64,000 nucleotides of DNA from an unidentified bacterial endosymbiont (GTDB lineage Bacteria > Pseudomonadota > Gammaproteobacteria > Enterobacterales > G038960095): NCBI RefSeq assembly GCF_918320885.1, contig NZ_OU907312.1:992465-1056464 (forward strand). Reading direction: 5' to 3'. Positions within the stretch are counted from its first letter, which is position 1; each line of letters begins with the position of its first letter. The position numbers and the translations under genes were made by a program. The notes beneath the pieces are model-generated. The model was not told where the DNA came from, searched no databases, and was given only the letters and a program-made list of their open reading frames with translations. This document shows, piece by piece, positions 39,250-48,859 of this stretch.

Positions 39250-39454
39250 GGGATACTCAGGTTAACTACAGAGTAGACAGTGAGGATTAGTATGCGCATA
39301 ATCGTGACTGAAGTCACGGGCTTCCGTGTTTAAAACCCCTCTATTCTCTGTGCGATCAAGAGGCGTTGGAACCTTAGGCGATCGACCGCAACGGCTAGCA
39401 GTGTTTTCGAACAGTTTGTTAGACACGCCAGGCCATGCCAGAGTCCTCTATTAG

Positions 39455-39506
39455 CAATGGCTGTTGACACGTTTTGATGAACCTATCAAAGGGAAAACAG
39501 CCATTG
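39455..39506. promoter_or_regulatory. Nested inverted repeat upstream of the metallopeptidase gene
   Basis: An 11-base perfect inverted repeat, CAATGGCTGTT (39455-39465) and AACAGCCATTG (39496-39506), encloses a second, TTTGAT (39473-39478) and ATCAAA (39485-39490). Each arm of the outer repeat ends beside a TTGACA (39464-39469 and 39504-39509) that could be a -35 hexamer. It lies 64 bp before the gene start. It could be an operator, an RNA switch or a terminator; no U-run follows on the plus strand. Confidence 0.5.
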
Positions 39507-39569
39507 ACAATTAAAATAAAAGGTACCGAGAATGACAGTGAACTTTTTATTTAAAATTAGGTGGATGCC

Positions 39570-41270
39570 ATGGATCGTTTGCAAGTTGCACAAAAAAGTA
39601 GTCAGGTGGATTTATTAAAACAGTTTCCGTCGATGCTGTCTAAAGCACTGACTAGTGTATCTGAACGGCCTTCTTTTATAAAAAAAATCTCAAAACCTCT
39701 CAACATGACGGACCACTCACCTGAAATTGAGATCATCCAGCAAACCCCTATTTTGACTGATGAAGAGACACCGGAACAGTTGTATAGTGCGGATAGAAAT
39801 TTCTATGTTAATCGTATGTTAGAGGTGGTTCCTCTGGATGATGCTACTTTTAAAATCACCAACTTTACGCCCACCGATTTTGAAAAAGTGACCGTGTTTA
39901 TGCAGTTGTCAGATATCGGTAGCCCAATTGCTTTAGGGTGTCTCAATGAGCTTAAAGGTCATTCTCAACTCATCTGCCGTTACCCTTTTGTTAAAAAAGA
40001 GCAATCTTATAAAACAGATACAGATTATCGGATTGTTCTGGGTCCTAATACACGTTTATCAGAGTGTCAACCAGTTTTTGAGGTGTACACCGATCACCGA
40101 GTCTTTGAAAAATTACAACAAATAAAAGTGAATTGGCAAATTCGTTTTTATCATAAAACAAATCAAGGCGGTACTGACGTCACCCCACAGTATGCTAGAG
40201 CTTACACAGCGCTCATCCCAGAAATTGCCTGTATAGTCAGTAGTGATGAGTATCAGGATCTTTTTTTAAAAGGACAGTTTGGTCTCTGGCGAGATCTTGA
40301 TCATTTAGAAAATGAGGATGGCACAGACAATACAACCACTTTTAGTTCTGAAGAACTCAAAGTGATCTATGAGAATGGAATGAATTTTCAGGTGTACCGT
40401 CTGGGAGTGCTGGCTGATGATAGCGGGATAGGTGGAACTGGTTTTTGTACCAATAATTTTGCTAGAATTGCTCTAGTTAAATATTATTTTTCTTGGGAGG
40501 ATGATGCAATATTTGAAACTTTTGGTCACGAATATGGTCATGCTGTCTGCTTCCCTCAGGGGTATACTAACCATGAAACTAATATTCCACACCTTGACTT
40601 TTATAAAGGGAATGGGGGGCTATTTTCAAAATTATATCAACAGCTTATCAATAGTGATAGGCTACCCTTTTCGCAACCTGGTATTACCCCTAATGTTATT
40701 ATGGGATTTGGAAAAGAGTTTTCTAGGATCGATCGGTTGCTTGATAAAAAACAATTACCTTGTGTGCTTGATCAAATAGATGAAAGAGAGAAACAAGAGG
40801 AATGTTATCTTTCTAATCAAGCAATTTTTTTAGATTTAATCCATAAAAAAAATCAAGAACATTTAATATTTAAGGTTTTAAGAAGAGCAGAATTTTTATA
40901 TAATAAATTACAAAAAAACTTACAAAAAAATATCCAGGTCTCTTCTGAATTATTAGATCGATTAAAAACTGAGGTTTTGTTTGATCAACTGTTCCCTCAG
41001 GGTGAGCAAAACCAAGATCATTCAATAAAAAGCAGTCAGATTACCCATTATCTATTGGATGCCATTCCTGATTTAAAAAGATTTTCCGGTGACTGGTCAG
41101 CAGCCAGGCTAGGTGAAGTAGCGACTAACCAACCCACCCCAGTGGTTAACCAGAAGCTCATTCAAGATCTAGCAGCTCACCAGGGAGATGAACCAGTGAT
41201 GGTCTCAACCGCTGGGCTCTCTTCTAGGCAGTTATTAACCGCTGATCCTGTTTTATTGAATGCTGCCTGA
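39570..41270 (+). CDS. Putative zinc metallopeptidase, effector-like
   Basis: A 566-residue protein from the ATG at 39570, with TAGGTGG five bases upstream (an ATG at 39561 is less well placed). A gluzincin motif HEYGH is at residues 320-324, preceded by FETFG, with a glutamate at 336 that could be the third zinc ligand (HExxH-x11-E, as in peptidase family M60). There is no signal peptide or membrane segment. The first 60 residues are Ser/Gln/Lys-rich, as in type III effectors. The DNA is visibly AT-richer than the flanking operons. It is wedged between gshB and yqgE, which normally adjoin. Target and export route are unknown. Confidence 0.6.
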   Translation: MDRLQVAQKSSQVDLLKQFPSMLSKALTSVSERPSFIKKISKPLNMTDHSPEIEIIQQTPILTDEETPEQLYSADRNFYVNRMLEVVPLDDATFKITNFTPTDFEKVTVFMQLSDIGSPIALGCLNELKGHSQLICRYPFVKKEQSYKTDTDYRIVLGPNTRLSECQPVFEVYTDHRVFEKLQQIKVNWQIRFYHKTNQGGTDVTPQYARAYTALIPEIACIVSSDEYQDLFLKGQFGLWRDLDHLENEDGTDNTTTFSSEELKVIYENGMNFQVYRLGVLADDSGIGGTGFCTNNFARIALVKYYFSWEDDAIFETFGHEYGHAVCFPQGYTNHETNIPHLDFYKGNGGLFSKLYQQLINSDRLPFSQPGITPNVIMGFGKEFSRIDRLLDKKQLPCVLDQIDEREKQEECYLSNQAIFLDLIHKKNQEHLIFKVLRRAEFLYNKLQKNLQKNIQVSSELLDRLKTEVLFDQLFPQGEQNQDHSIKSSQITHYLLDAIPDLKRFSGDWSAARLGEVATNQPTPVVNQKLIQDLAAHQGDEPVMVSTAGLSSRQLLTADPVLLNAA

Positions 41271-41457
41271 TCGATCATGACCAGGATCCCGTCGATGATT
41301 TTTCTGGTGTCTATTAAAACTCTCCCTGTAGCCTAATCTGCTTGAGGGCCCAGTGGTGGCGAGGCTACAATTTGGGGAGCTTCTAAAGGATCAGTCACCC
41401 TGTTTTTTGACCAAAACAGTGTTATGTACTGGTCTGGGTGCCACGCAGCGTCAACCG

Positions 41458-42389
41458 TTATTCGATGGCATCGAGCAGCAGGCCAGTAATAGACATCGGG
41501 TACGCTGCTTCAATTTCTTGTAGGCAGGTGGGACTGGTGACATTGATCTCCGTGAGGTACTCTCCAATAATGTCTAAGCCCACGAACAGCAGCCCTTTCT
41601 GTTTGAGTAGCGGCCCCACCTGTTCAGCGATAGCACGATCACGGGCAGTCAGCGGGCGGGCTTCACCACGCCCACCCGCTGCTAAATTACCGCGAGCCTC
41701 GCCCGCTGCTGGAATACGGGCTAGGCAGTAGGGAATAGGCTGGCCATCGACCAGCAGAACGCGTTTATCACCCTGTTGGATCTCAGGAAGATAGCGTTGC
41801 GCCATGCAGTAGCACCGGCCGTATTGGGTTAAGGTTTCAATCATCACCGCGCGATTGCGATCCTGGCGCTGCAGATAAAAGACACTACTCCCCCCCATGC
41901 CATCCAGCGGTTTTAGAATGATTTCAGCGTGCTGCTCATGAAAGTGACGAATCAGCGCGGCCTGTTGAGTCACTAGGGTCTCTGGCATCAGATCGGCAAA
42001 CCAGGTGGCGAATAGCTTTTCATTACAATCACGTAACGCTTGTGGTCGATGATGACCAAGGTCCCTTGCCTTTCTGCCAGCTCAAGCAGCTGGGTGAGGT
42101 GGAGGTAGCGCGTATCGAAGGGGGGATCTTGACGGATCAATAGCACGTCTAGTTGGCCTAATGGCAGCGTCTGTTGCTGGCCAAAGGCAAACCAGGCGGT
42201 CTCACTCCGCATCACTTGCAGCAGCCGACTGCGGCCGTAGAGTACGCCATTCAGTAGTGAGAGATCGGCAGGCTCTAGGTAGTGCAGCTGCCAGCCACGT
42301 TGTTGGGCAGCCAGGAGCCAGGCAAAACTGGTATCTTTGTGACTATTAATGGAAGCAATCGGATCCATCACGATCCCCAGGGTGATCAT
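41458..42389 (-). pseudogene. gshB: Glutathione synthetase, frameshifted
   Basis: Joins gamma-glutamylcysteine and glycine. The N-terminal part (from 42389, [19 protein letters not shown], then LIRQDPPFDT) runs to about 42046. There one base appears to be missing after the GTLVII codons, and the conserved PQALRDCNEKLFATWFADLMPETLV continues in the next frame. The rest (ATP-grasp domain: ILKPLDGMGGSS, GDKRVLLVDG, FVGLDIIGEYLTEINVTSPT) is intact to the stop at 41458. No slippery run is present at the break, so inactivation or a sequencing error is likelier than programmed shifting. The start overlaps hemL by four bases. Confidence 0.88.
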
Positions 42390-43720
42390 GGGGCTCTCCT
42401 CTGCGGGATCGGCTGGGTGGTAGTCGCTGGGGCCGTTGAGTGCAGGGTAGTGAAACTCTCGGCGGCGGCAGCGATGGTACGGTCAACATCCGCTTCACTA
42501 TGGGCTAACGACATAAAGTGACTTTCAAAGGCTGAAGGGGCTAAGTAGATCCCGCGAGCCAACATCTGGTGGAAAAACTGCTTAAAGCGTTCCACATCGC
42601 ACTGGTGAACCTGCTGCTCATTGGTGACGCTCGCAGCAGAGGTAAAGAGCACTCCCAGCATCCCCCCCACCTGCTGGACCAATACCGGGATATTGGCCGT
42701 GGCTGCCGCTGCGCGCAGGCCAGTGGCCAGGCGGTTTGCCAGCGCCTGCAGGCGCTGCTCATGACCAGGGCGTGCTAACTCTGTTAGGCAGGCATAACCA
42801 GCAGCTAGTGCAATAGGATTCCCTGAGCAGGTTCCTGCTTGATAGACCGGCCCTTGAGGGGCGAGCTGCGCCATAATCGTGCGAGCACCGCCAAAGGCCC
42901 CCACGGGCAAGCCCCCACCAATAATTTTCCCCAAACAGGTGAGATCGGGGATAACGTTATAATAGGCTTGGGCACCCCCCAAAGCGACGCGAAACCCAGT
43001 CATCACTTCATCAAAGATTAACAGGGCTCCAGAGTGATCACATAAGGCCCGCAGGCCAGGCAAGAACCCTGGCAGGGGTGGAATACAGCTCATGTTACCC
43101 GCTACTGGTTCAACAATGACAGCAGCAATCTGCTCGGGATAAGCAGTAAAAGCAGCGGCCACCCGCTCTAAATCATTATAGGTGGCCACCAGGGTATCTT
43201 GGATCGCCCCTAAGGGAATGCCGTGCGAATGGGGTTGACTATCGGGCAAAGCTCCTGAACCTGCTTTGACCAGGAGGCTGTCGACATGGCCGTGGTAGCA
43301 GCCAGCAAATTTAATGATTTTATCGCGCCCGGTATAGCCGCGTGCCAGACGGATGGCACTCATCGTGGCTTCAGTTCCTGAATTGACCATGCGAACTTGT
43401 TGCAACGAGGGAAGCAATTCGGTCAACAGTTGTGCCATCTGGACTTCGATGGCCGTGGGTGCCCCAAAGCTTAAACTATGAGCAGAGGCGCTCAACACCG
43501 CTTGCTGGATGGCGGGATGGTTGTGTCCTAGAATCATCGGACCCCAAGCCCCCACATAATCTAAGTAGGCTTGACCATCGACATCATAGAGCCAAGGTCC
43601 CTGCGCTGATTGAATAAAGCGGGGGGTGCCGCCGACAGCAGTAAAGGCGCGGACTGGGGAGTTAACGCCACCAGGCATCAGCTGCTGGGCCTGCTTAAAG
43701 AGTTGCTCTGATTGGGACAT
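42386..43720 (-). CDS. hemL: Glutamate-1-semialdehyde aminomutase
   Basis: PLP-dependent step that forms 5-aminolevulinate for haem. It has 444 residues, about 18 longer than E. coli because of a Thr/Pro/Gln-rich C-terminal tail. Family segments are [76 protein letters not shown] and [16 protein letters not shown], where the PLP lysine lies. It is read toward gshB, overlapping it. hemL next to gshB is not the E. coli order. Confidence 0.97.
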   Translation of the reverse strand: MSQSEQLFKQAQQLMPGGVNSPVRAFTAVGGTPRFIQSAQGPWLYDVDGQAYLDYVGAWGPMILGHNHPAIQQAVLSASAHSLSFGAPTAIEVQMAQLLTELLPSLQQVRMVNSGTEATMSAIRLARGYTGRDKIIKFAGCYHGHVDSLLVKAGSGALPDSQPHSHGIPLGAIQDTLVATYNDLERVAAAFTAYPEQIAAVIVEPVAGNMSCIPPLPGFLPGLRALCDHSGALLIFDEVMTGFRVALGGAQAYYNVIPDLTCLGKIIGGGLPVGAFGGARTIMAQLAPQGPVYQAGTCSGNPIALAAGYACLTELARPGHEQRLQALANRLATGLRAAAATANIPVLVQQVGGMLGVLFTSAASVTNEQQVHQCDVERFKQFFHQMLARGIYLAPSAFESHFMSLAHSEADVDRTIAAAAESFTTLHSTAPATTTQPIPQRRAP

Positions 43721-43874
43721 CGATTAGCCAGTAGTCGTAGGAGTAATCCCCCTATGTTAAAGCAACCGGTAGGCTGTCGCTAGCTTCGATATGGAGGAGA
43801 GCCTACCAGTGACAGGAGCGTTTGCCGTAGTATTCCTCTGGATAATCGATGAAGGATCCAGTTACACTGATGGG

Positions 43875-44654
43875 ATGCAACTGCACTACCGTCTACAAGG
43901 TCAAGGCCCGACGATTGTTTTATTACATGGACTGTTTGGCAGCCTAGATAATTTAGGGGTTTTAGCCCGTGATTTACAGCGGGACTATACTATCCTGTCG
44001 CCCGATCTGCGTAACCATGGGCGCTCGCCGCACAGTGCTGAGATGAACTACACCCTGATGGCTCAGGATCTGTTAGCGCTGCTAGCAGCGTTGTCGCTGC
44101 CGCCGGTGATTCTGTTAGGTCACTCCATGGGAGGCAAAGTAGCGATGGCAATGGCCTTGCTGGCGCCGCAGCCGATCAAACAGTTACTGGTGTTAGATAT
44201 CGCCCCGGTCGCTTATGACCAACAGCGTCATAACGCTATTTTTAAGGGGATTCAGGCGGTGGTGGATGCTGAGGTTGTGCAGCGTCCGGCAGCAGTGCAG
44301 GTGTTACGCGCCTTAAACTTTGAAGAGGCCACCCTGCACTTTTTATTAAAGTCGTTTCATCAGGGTCAGTGGCGTTTTAACTGGCCGGTACTACAGAGAG
44401 GCTATCCGGCTATTAGTGGTTGGGATATTCCGGGATCCTGGGGCGGACCTGCCTGTTTTATTGGTGGTGAGTGCTCAGATTATCTACTACCCACCTATCA
44501 CTCCCAGGTGAAGCAACAATTCCCGCGTGCGGAGATTCATCGCCTGCCACAAGCAGGCCACTGGTTAGCCAGTGAGCAGCCCGAGGCGGTGTTGCAGAGG
44601 GTACGCCAGTTTATAGCAGCCGCGCAGGAGGGGCAGGGCGGATTAAGCGCATAA
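43875..44654 (+). CDS. ybfF: YbfF-type esterase
   Basis: Alpha/beta-hydrolase of 259 residues from the ATG at 43875; the longer frame to 43791 is not supported by homology. Family marks are VLLHGLFGSLDNLGVLARDL (oxyanion region), SPDLRNHGRS, the nucleophile elbow GHSMGGKVAM, DIAPVAY and the catalytic His in LPQAGHWLASEQPEAV. E. coli YbfF cleaves short acyl esters and acyl-CoAs; its physiological substrate is unsettled. A tRNA-Cys gene follows 100 bp downstream. Confidence 0.93.
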   Translation: MQLHYRLQGQGPTIVLLHGLFGSLDNLGVLARDLQRDYTILSPDLRNHGRSPHSAEMNYTLMAQDLLALLAALSLPPVILLGHSMGGKVAMAMALLAPQPIKQLLVLDIAPVAYDQQRHNAIFKGIQAVVDAEVVQRPAAVQVLRALNFEEATLHFLLKSFHQGQWRFNWPVLQRGYPAISGWDIPGSWGGPACFIGGECSDYLLPTYHSQVKQQFPRAEIHRLPQAGHWLASEQPEAVLQRVRQFIAAAQEGQGGLSA

Positions 44655-44754
44655 TAACATTGACTTCGTCGAAGATTCGGGTAGGATCTGCCGCCTTGAC
44701 TGCAAACGATAGAGAGCAGATCCCCGCTAGGATGCTCTCCCGTTGAATGGTTTT

Positions 44755-44828
44755 GGCGCGTTGGCAGAGTGGTCATGTAGCGGACTGCAAATCCGTGTAC
44801 CTCGGTTCGATTCCGGGACGCGCCTCCA
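44755..44828 (+). tRNA. cysT: tRNA-Cys (GCA)
   Basis: A 74-base tRNA with encoded CCA. The acceptor stem pairs GGCGCGT with ACGCGCC. The anticodon GCA is at 44787-44789 in the loop CTGCAAA. The T-arm loop is GGTTCGATTCC. It is very similar to E. coli tRNA-Cys and lies alone downstream of ybfF. Confidence 0.97.
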
Positions 44829-44872
44829 ATGATCAACCGAACCTCCCATCATCGCGCTTTCACTCAACGCTG

Positions 44873-45799
44873 TTAATAAACACAGGGCTCACCGACTGGA
44901 CGCGTCTTAAATCGCCGGTGTAGCCACATGTATTGCCCGGGCGCTCGTAAAATTTCTGTTTCAATCGCTTGGTTCATCAGGGTGGTGGCTGCCACTGGAT
45001 CGGCGGGCAGCGGGGTAGCTAATGGTGGTTGTAGCATGACCGAATAGCCTTGTCCCTCTGGATGCCGCAGCGGTGTGAACAGGACCACAGCAGGATTGGC
45101 ATGACGAACTAAAAAGTGAGTTCCTAGCGTCGTAGCCGCCTGTTTTACCGCAAAAAAGGGGACGAAGACACTGTTGTTAGGGCCGTAGTCATGATCGGGG
45201 GCGTACCACAATATCGCCCCCCGTTTCAGCTGTTTGACCATCCCCTTAATATTTTTGCGATTGATCAAGGCCTTATTAGATCGCAAGCGCCCCCGCACCT
45301 GTAACCACTCTAGTAAAGGGTTATTGTGTGGACGGTAGACCCCAATGCCAGGAAACCGCAGCCCGAAAACCCGGGCGCCGAGTTCCAAGCTAAAAAAATG
45401 GATCCCAATCAAGAGGATCCCTTGCTGGATCTGTTGCAGGTTGCTGATAGCGTCAGTACCACTGAGCGTACACCACTGGTTAATCCGTCGATTGGACCAA
45501 AACCAGGCCATACCGCACTCTATCACTCCTAATCCAGCCGATTCAAAAGAGTCGATTAATAGCTGCTGCTGCTGCTGAAGCGTCAGGTTTGGAAAGCACT
45601 GCTGTAGATTGCAGCGGGTAATGTGGAGCCGACGGTGGGCAAATCGCATAGAGCACCGCCCTAAGCGTCGCCCCAAGCGATAGAGCAGGGGGTAGGGCAG
45701 TTGCACTAGTAGCCACAGTAGGCCAATACCCAACCATAGGCCCCAATAACGGGGTTTTAACAGCTGCCAACGCCACTGCGAGCCGGTTATTTGCATCAC
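44873..45799 (-). CDS. lpxL: Lipid A lauroyl acyltransferase
   Basis: Inner-membrane enzyme adding the first secondary acyl chain to Kdo2-lipid IVA. It has 308 residues (E. coli LpxL 306). An N-terminal membrane anchor (about 18-38, LWLGIGLLWLLVQLPYPLLYRL) is followed by the catalytic HFFSLE (HX4E type), GIGVYRPHNNPLLEWLQ, LRSNKALINRKNIKGMVK, WYAPDHDYGPNNSVFVPFFAV and the terminal QYMWLHRRFKTRPVG. The overall match makes LpxL likelier than LpxM or LpxP. ATG 45799 or the adjacent 45796 is the start. Confidence 0.95.
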   Translation of the reverse strand: MMQITGSQWRWQLLKPRYWGLWLGIGLLWLLVQLPYPLLYRLGRRLGRCSMRFAHRRLHITRCNLQQCFPNLTLQQQQQLLIDSFESAGLGVIECGMAWFWSNRRINQWCTLSGTDAISNLQQIQQGILLIGIHFFSLELGARVFGLRFPGIGVYRPHNNPLLEWLQVRGRLRSNKALINRKNIKGMVKQLKRGAILWYAPDHDYGPNNSVFVPFFAVKQAATTLGTHFLVRHANPAVVLFTPLRHPEGQGYSVMLQPPLATPLPADPVAATTLMNQAIETEILRAPGQYMWLHRRFKTRPVGEPCVY

Positions 45800-45812
45800 C
45801 AGTTGTTAACGC

Positions 45813-46745
45813 CTAGGACTCAAAAAAACAGGAGAAGAGCTCTGATAGGGATCTATCTCCTCGGAAGCCCAGAGCCTCAGCGGGTGAGCGCTCAAACTGG
45901 CTGGGTTGGCCAGCGAGAATAGCGTTCAGCGATTCATCGACCGCATAGTGAATCAGCGGCAGTGAATCACGGGTCATCCGCTGCTTGAGCGTCTCAATGA
46001 GTGAATGAGAGGTGGTGGTGATCCCAGGTAGCGTCACCACGCGCTGATCCCCCCAACTGCTGCTCGGCAGCAGCGCGCTGTGTAGTAAATTATTCACGAT
46101 AGCGTGTGTGCTAGCCAGCCAGAGCGGCAGCCTGGGATCAATGGGCCAGGAGACCTCTTTATTGGCCAGTAAGTTCTGGATCAGCGGAGCAAGAAAGGTG
46201 GTGATATGCTCTTGGCCACTGGCAGGTTCAAGCCGTAGCAGAGGCAGACGTACGATCCGTCCATCGATGAGCCCCCGACGAGAATAATCTTTGATCAGCA
46301 ACTCACTCAAAGCTTTTTGAGTACCAAAGGCAGAGTGTGGATGGAGTGCAGTAGCGTCGGTTACCGTGGCTGATCCGACAGCCGTTGAACTGGTCAAAAT
46401 CAGGGTGCAGGGTTTTAGGGCACGACGGCTGGCTTCTAGAATCTGGCGGGTTGCATCGAAGTTAATCTTGATACCGAACTCAAAATCCGCCGCAGTTTGC
46501 TGATAGCCGATGGCCGCCAAATGAAACAGAATATCTACCGGCTGATACAGGAGAGCCTCTATGGTTCCTGGGGCTGCTAAATCAGCGACTTGGCAACGGA
46601 CCCGCCGATCGGCCGTAGGACGTACTGGTGGAATCACATCGATCAAATAGAGCTCTTTAAAATCGGGAAACTCCTGGGAGGTCAATAGCGCCTGAGCTAA
46701 GCGCTGGCCTAAAAAACTCGCCCCGCCGGTGATAATAATTTTCAT
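45813..46745 (-). CDS. NAD-dependent epimerase/dehydrogenase (DenD-like)
   Basis: Extended short-chain dehydrogenase of 310 residues from the ATG at 46745, which has GGAG eight bases upstream. The Rossmann loop is ITGGASFLGQRLA near the start, then FHLAAIG, the serine region LTSSTAVG, and the catalytic tyrosine expected in an YxxxK motif. Here the matching place reads FGTQKALSELL, with Phe instead of Tyr, so activity is uncertain. The overall sequence resembles D-erythronate dehydrogenase-like proteins. It shares direction with lpxL and ribA but I see no pathway link. Confidence 0.8.
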   Translation of the reverse strand: MKIIITGGASFLGQRLAQALLTSQEFPDFKELYLIDVIPPVRPTADRRVRCQVADLAAPGTIEALLYQPVDILFHLAAIGYQQTAADFEFGIKINFDATRQILEASRRALKPCTLILTSSTAVGSATVTDATALHPHSAFGTQKALSELLIKDYSRRGLIDGRIVRLPLLRLEPASGQEHITTFLAPLIQNLLANKEVSWPIDPRLPLWLASTHAIVNNLLHSALLPSSSWGDQRVVTLPGITTTSHSLIETLKQRMTRDSLPLIHYAVDESLNAILAGQPSQFERSPAEALGFRGDRSLSELFSCFFES

Positions 46746-46855
46746 TGACACACTCCAGCCTCACCAACCTTGGCGAGGGGGCATCGTTTAGCCCGTTTTG
46801 GTTATTGACAAATGGTATGGTCGTTGAAGAATAATGCAAGGGTCCTGAAGAGAAA

Positions 46856-47479
46856 TTATTCACAGGCGGTGTGGTTGGGGTGGTGCAGTGACTGCTCTAG
46901 CCAATGGCCTAACTTAGTGGCTTTGGTCGCCAAGTACTGTTGATTATGAGCATTATGGCCTACGTGTAGCGGCACCCGCTCGATAATCTTCAAGCCTGCC
47001 TGCTGCAAAGCCGCTACTTTATGGGGATTATTCGTTAATAGACGTAAGCTGCCAATACCCAACAACCTAAATAATTGAGCACACTGACTAAAATCGCGTT
47101 CATCCGCGGCAAATCCGAGTTGGTGGTTAGCCTCCACCGTATCAGCACCCTGGTCTTGTAAGGCGTAGGCACGGAGTTTATTTAATAAACCAATCCCGCG
47201 ACCCTCCTGACGGTGGTAGAGTAACACCCCCCGTCCACTCTCTGCAATGGTCCTCATGGCGGTGTGTAGTTGAAAACCGCAATCACACCGTAGGCTGAAC
47301 AGGGCATCACCGGTTAAACATTCGGAGTGCAGGCGAGCTAACACCGGCTCTGGCGTGGTCACATCACCGATGATCAAGGCTAAAAGCTCTTGTTTCCGCT
47401 TCGGATCATGAAAACCCACCAACTGAAACTTCCCCCAGGGCGTTGGGAGTTGTGTTTCAGCAACGCGTTGTAATAACAT
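46856..47479 (-). CDS. ribA: GTP cyclohydrolase II
   Basis: First step of riboflavin synthesis, opening GTP. It supplies flavins for the NQR complex among others. It has 207 residues. The zinc cysteines are in [18 protein letters not shown] (three Cys). [23 protein letters not shown] carries the catalytic Arg/Tyr segment, and [13 protein letters not shown] is conserved near the end. Stand-alone RibA (no RibB fusion) as in enterics. No FMN riboswitch is seen upstream. Confidence 0.97.
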   Translation of the reverse strand: MLLQRVAETQLPTPWGKFQLVGFHDPKRKQELLALIIGDVTTPEPVLARLHSECLTGDALFSLRCDCGFQLHTAMRTIAESGRGVLLYHRQEGRGIGLLNKLRAYALQDQGADTVEANHQLGFAADERDFSQCAQLFRLLGIGSLRLLTNNPHKVAALQQAGLKIIERVPLHVGHNAHNQQYLATKATKLGHWLEQSLHHPNHTACE

Positions 47480-47548
47480 CAGGAATCAACACCTCTCGAT
47501 CGGATGGCTTGGAGAGTACATTTCTAGGGAGTATTATCACCGGATCAG

Positions 47549-47800
47549 CTAGTAATAGCGAGGTATCAGGGATGCTGTGAAGCGATCAGCCGTTAGAAAA
47601 TGGTTATTGCTGGGCCCGATAGTGAAAGGTTGGGCTATTCAAGGCATGGCCTCAGCTGAAACGCCCGGGGTACCCAGTGGCTTCAGCTTAATTGAGCCCT
47701 GAGCATTGAACAGCGGCATCATCAGAGCACGATCGACTCGGCAAACAGTGATCTCACCAATTGGCAGAAAACTATAAACAGTCGTCGACCCTTTCCGGTA
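47549..47800 (-). pseudogene. Possible gene remnant upstream of ribA
   Basis: On the minus strand one frame is open from 47800 to a TAG at 47549-47551, broken only by a TGA at 47639-47641. It reads as a protein-like sequence including TVYSFLPIGEITVCRVDRA and FTIGPSNNHFLTADRF. No start codon with a ribosome site is visible. I do not recognise the family. It may be a decayed C-terminal fragment, or chance. Confidence 0.3.
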
Positions 47801-48379
47801 TCAAGTGTACTAGCCCTTCTGGTTAGTTGAGACTTTTTAAGGTCGAACAACCCCTTCAGCTTAATTAAGCTCACCATTTACTTTTATTTAGAACTTAACA
47901 AAATGGGCTATAAGGTAAAGTAATTCTAGCTCATTAAAAAAAGGAAGTCGACTGCCATTTTTATAAGAAATTCTTTGGTTTAACCTGTTGTTATTAATGA
48001 TTTTTTTCCTATTTTTTTTCTTTTGATTGTTTTTTATCCTCTGCGTTTTGCTATTTTATAGAAGTTTGAACCTTTTTATTTTACATTAAACAACCCATTT
48101 TAAATCATAAAAAGTATCATTTTTAACCATTAAGTATAATAAAACAACTTTTTGTTTATTTATCACACAGAAAAACGATCGTTGTTATTAACATTTTAGC
48201 CCATTTTGTTAATAGGCAGATTTTTATAGAAACAAAATAAATCATAAATAGAAATAAAAAATCAACATACTGCCGACGCTTGCCAAGCGTCCTTGTAGGG
48301 AGCTGACTGTTATATTGGTAGCGTTGATGAACATTTGTATAGTTATCAAAATCTATCCATGAATACTGTTGGAGGAACA
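47801..48379. promoter_or_regulatory. AT-rich leader of the pilus island with a palindrome
   Basis: From about 47880 to 48370 the sequence is strongly AT-rich with no coding frame of note, unlike both flanks. Within it a GC-containing palindrome, GACGCTT-GCC-AAGCGTC (48275-48291), lies about 90 bp before the regulator start. On the minus strand it is followed by a T-run and could end transcription there; on the plus strand it could be an operator. AT-rich leaders of this kind are typical H-NS targets. Confidence 0.5.
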
Positions 48380-48823
48380 ATGGAAAATAATGCTGTTAAA
48401 AGCGAAATAATTCATCCTAAGCAAAGTAATTATGACACCTACTTCATACCCCAAGAGGTGGGGCACATTCGTAATGTTCCTTTATACCGTTTAGTCTCTT
48501 ACTGGGGGTTGCAGAAAAAAAATTATGTCTGTAGAGATGATATTACAACCGCTTTTGGCATCTCCTTACGGCAAGCTTCTGGGATTATTTCTTCTATCTA
48601 TAGAAAGCATCAAGACATTATCTGCTCCATTAAACGTGTTAAATCAGGCAAAGGAAATATTGCTAAAAACTATATGTTGATTCATGATGTTCTAGAAGAA
48701 AAAAAGAAAAAACGCGCGGTAGTGATTTTACCCTCCCTTCCGGGGGTGCGAGCAAAAAAATCACAAGATAAAGGGCAACTGCTCTGGTCTTGCCTGCTCA
48801 GTAGGCCGACTCCACAAATTTAA
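48380..48823 (+). CDS. CaiF/GrlA-family transcriptional regulator
   Basis: A 147-residue regulator whose start at 48380 is set by a strong GGAGGA ribosome site. The CaiF/GrlA pattern is clear: VPLYRLVSYWGLQKKNYVCRDDITTAFGISLRQASGIISSIYR, a winged-helix-like DNA-binding region, then IKRVKSGKGNIAKNYML. GrlA activates the LEE type III secretion genes of attaching-effacing E. coli, and relatives accompany horizontally acquired secretion or pilus clusters. It is the first gene of this island and its likely activator. The basic C-terminus is unique. Confidence 0.85.
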   Translation: MENNAVKSEIIHPKQSNYDTYFIPQEVGHIRNVPLYRLVSYWGLQKKNYVCRDDITTAFGISLRQASGIISSIYRKHQDIICSIKRVKSGKGNIAKNYMLIHDVLEEKKKKRAVVILPSLPGVRAKKSQDKGQLLWSCLLSRPTPQI

Positions 48824-48859
48824 AATTATTCTAAAATTTTTAAAAGAGCGGATAAAATC

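Noticed and set aside
47681-47866. 13-base direct repeat CTTCAGCTTAATT (47681-47693 and 47854-47866)
   Set aside because: Only two copies, no flanking duplication or element; probably chance or minor relic.
48156-48380. 74-codon minus-strand ORF in the AT-rich leader
   Set aside because: Low-complexity hydrophobic product and no ribosome site; it is typical of AT-rich noncoding DNA.
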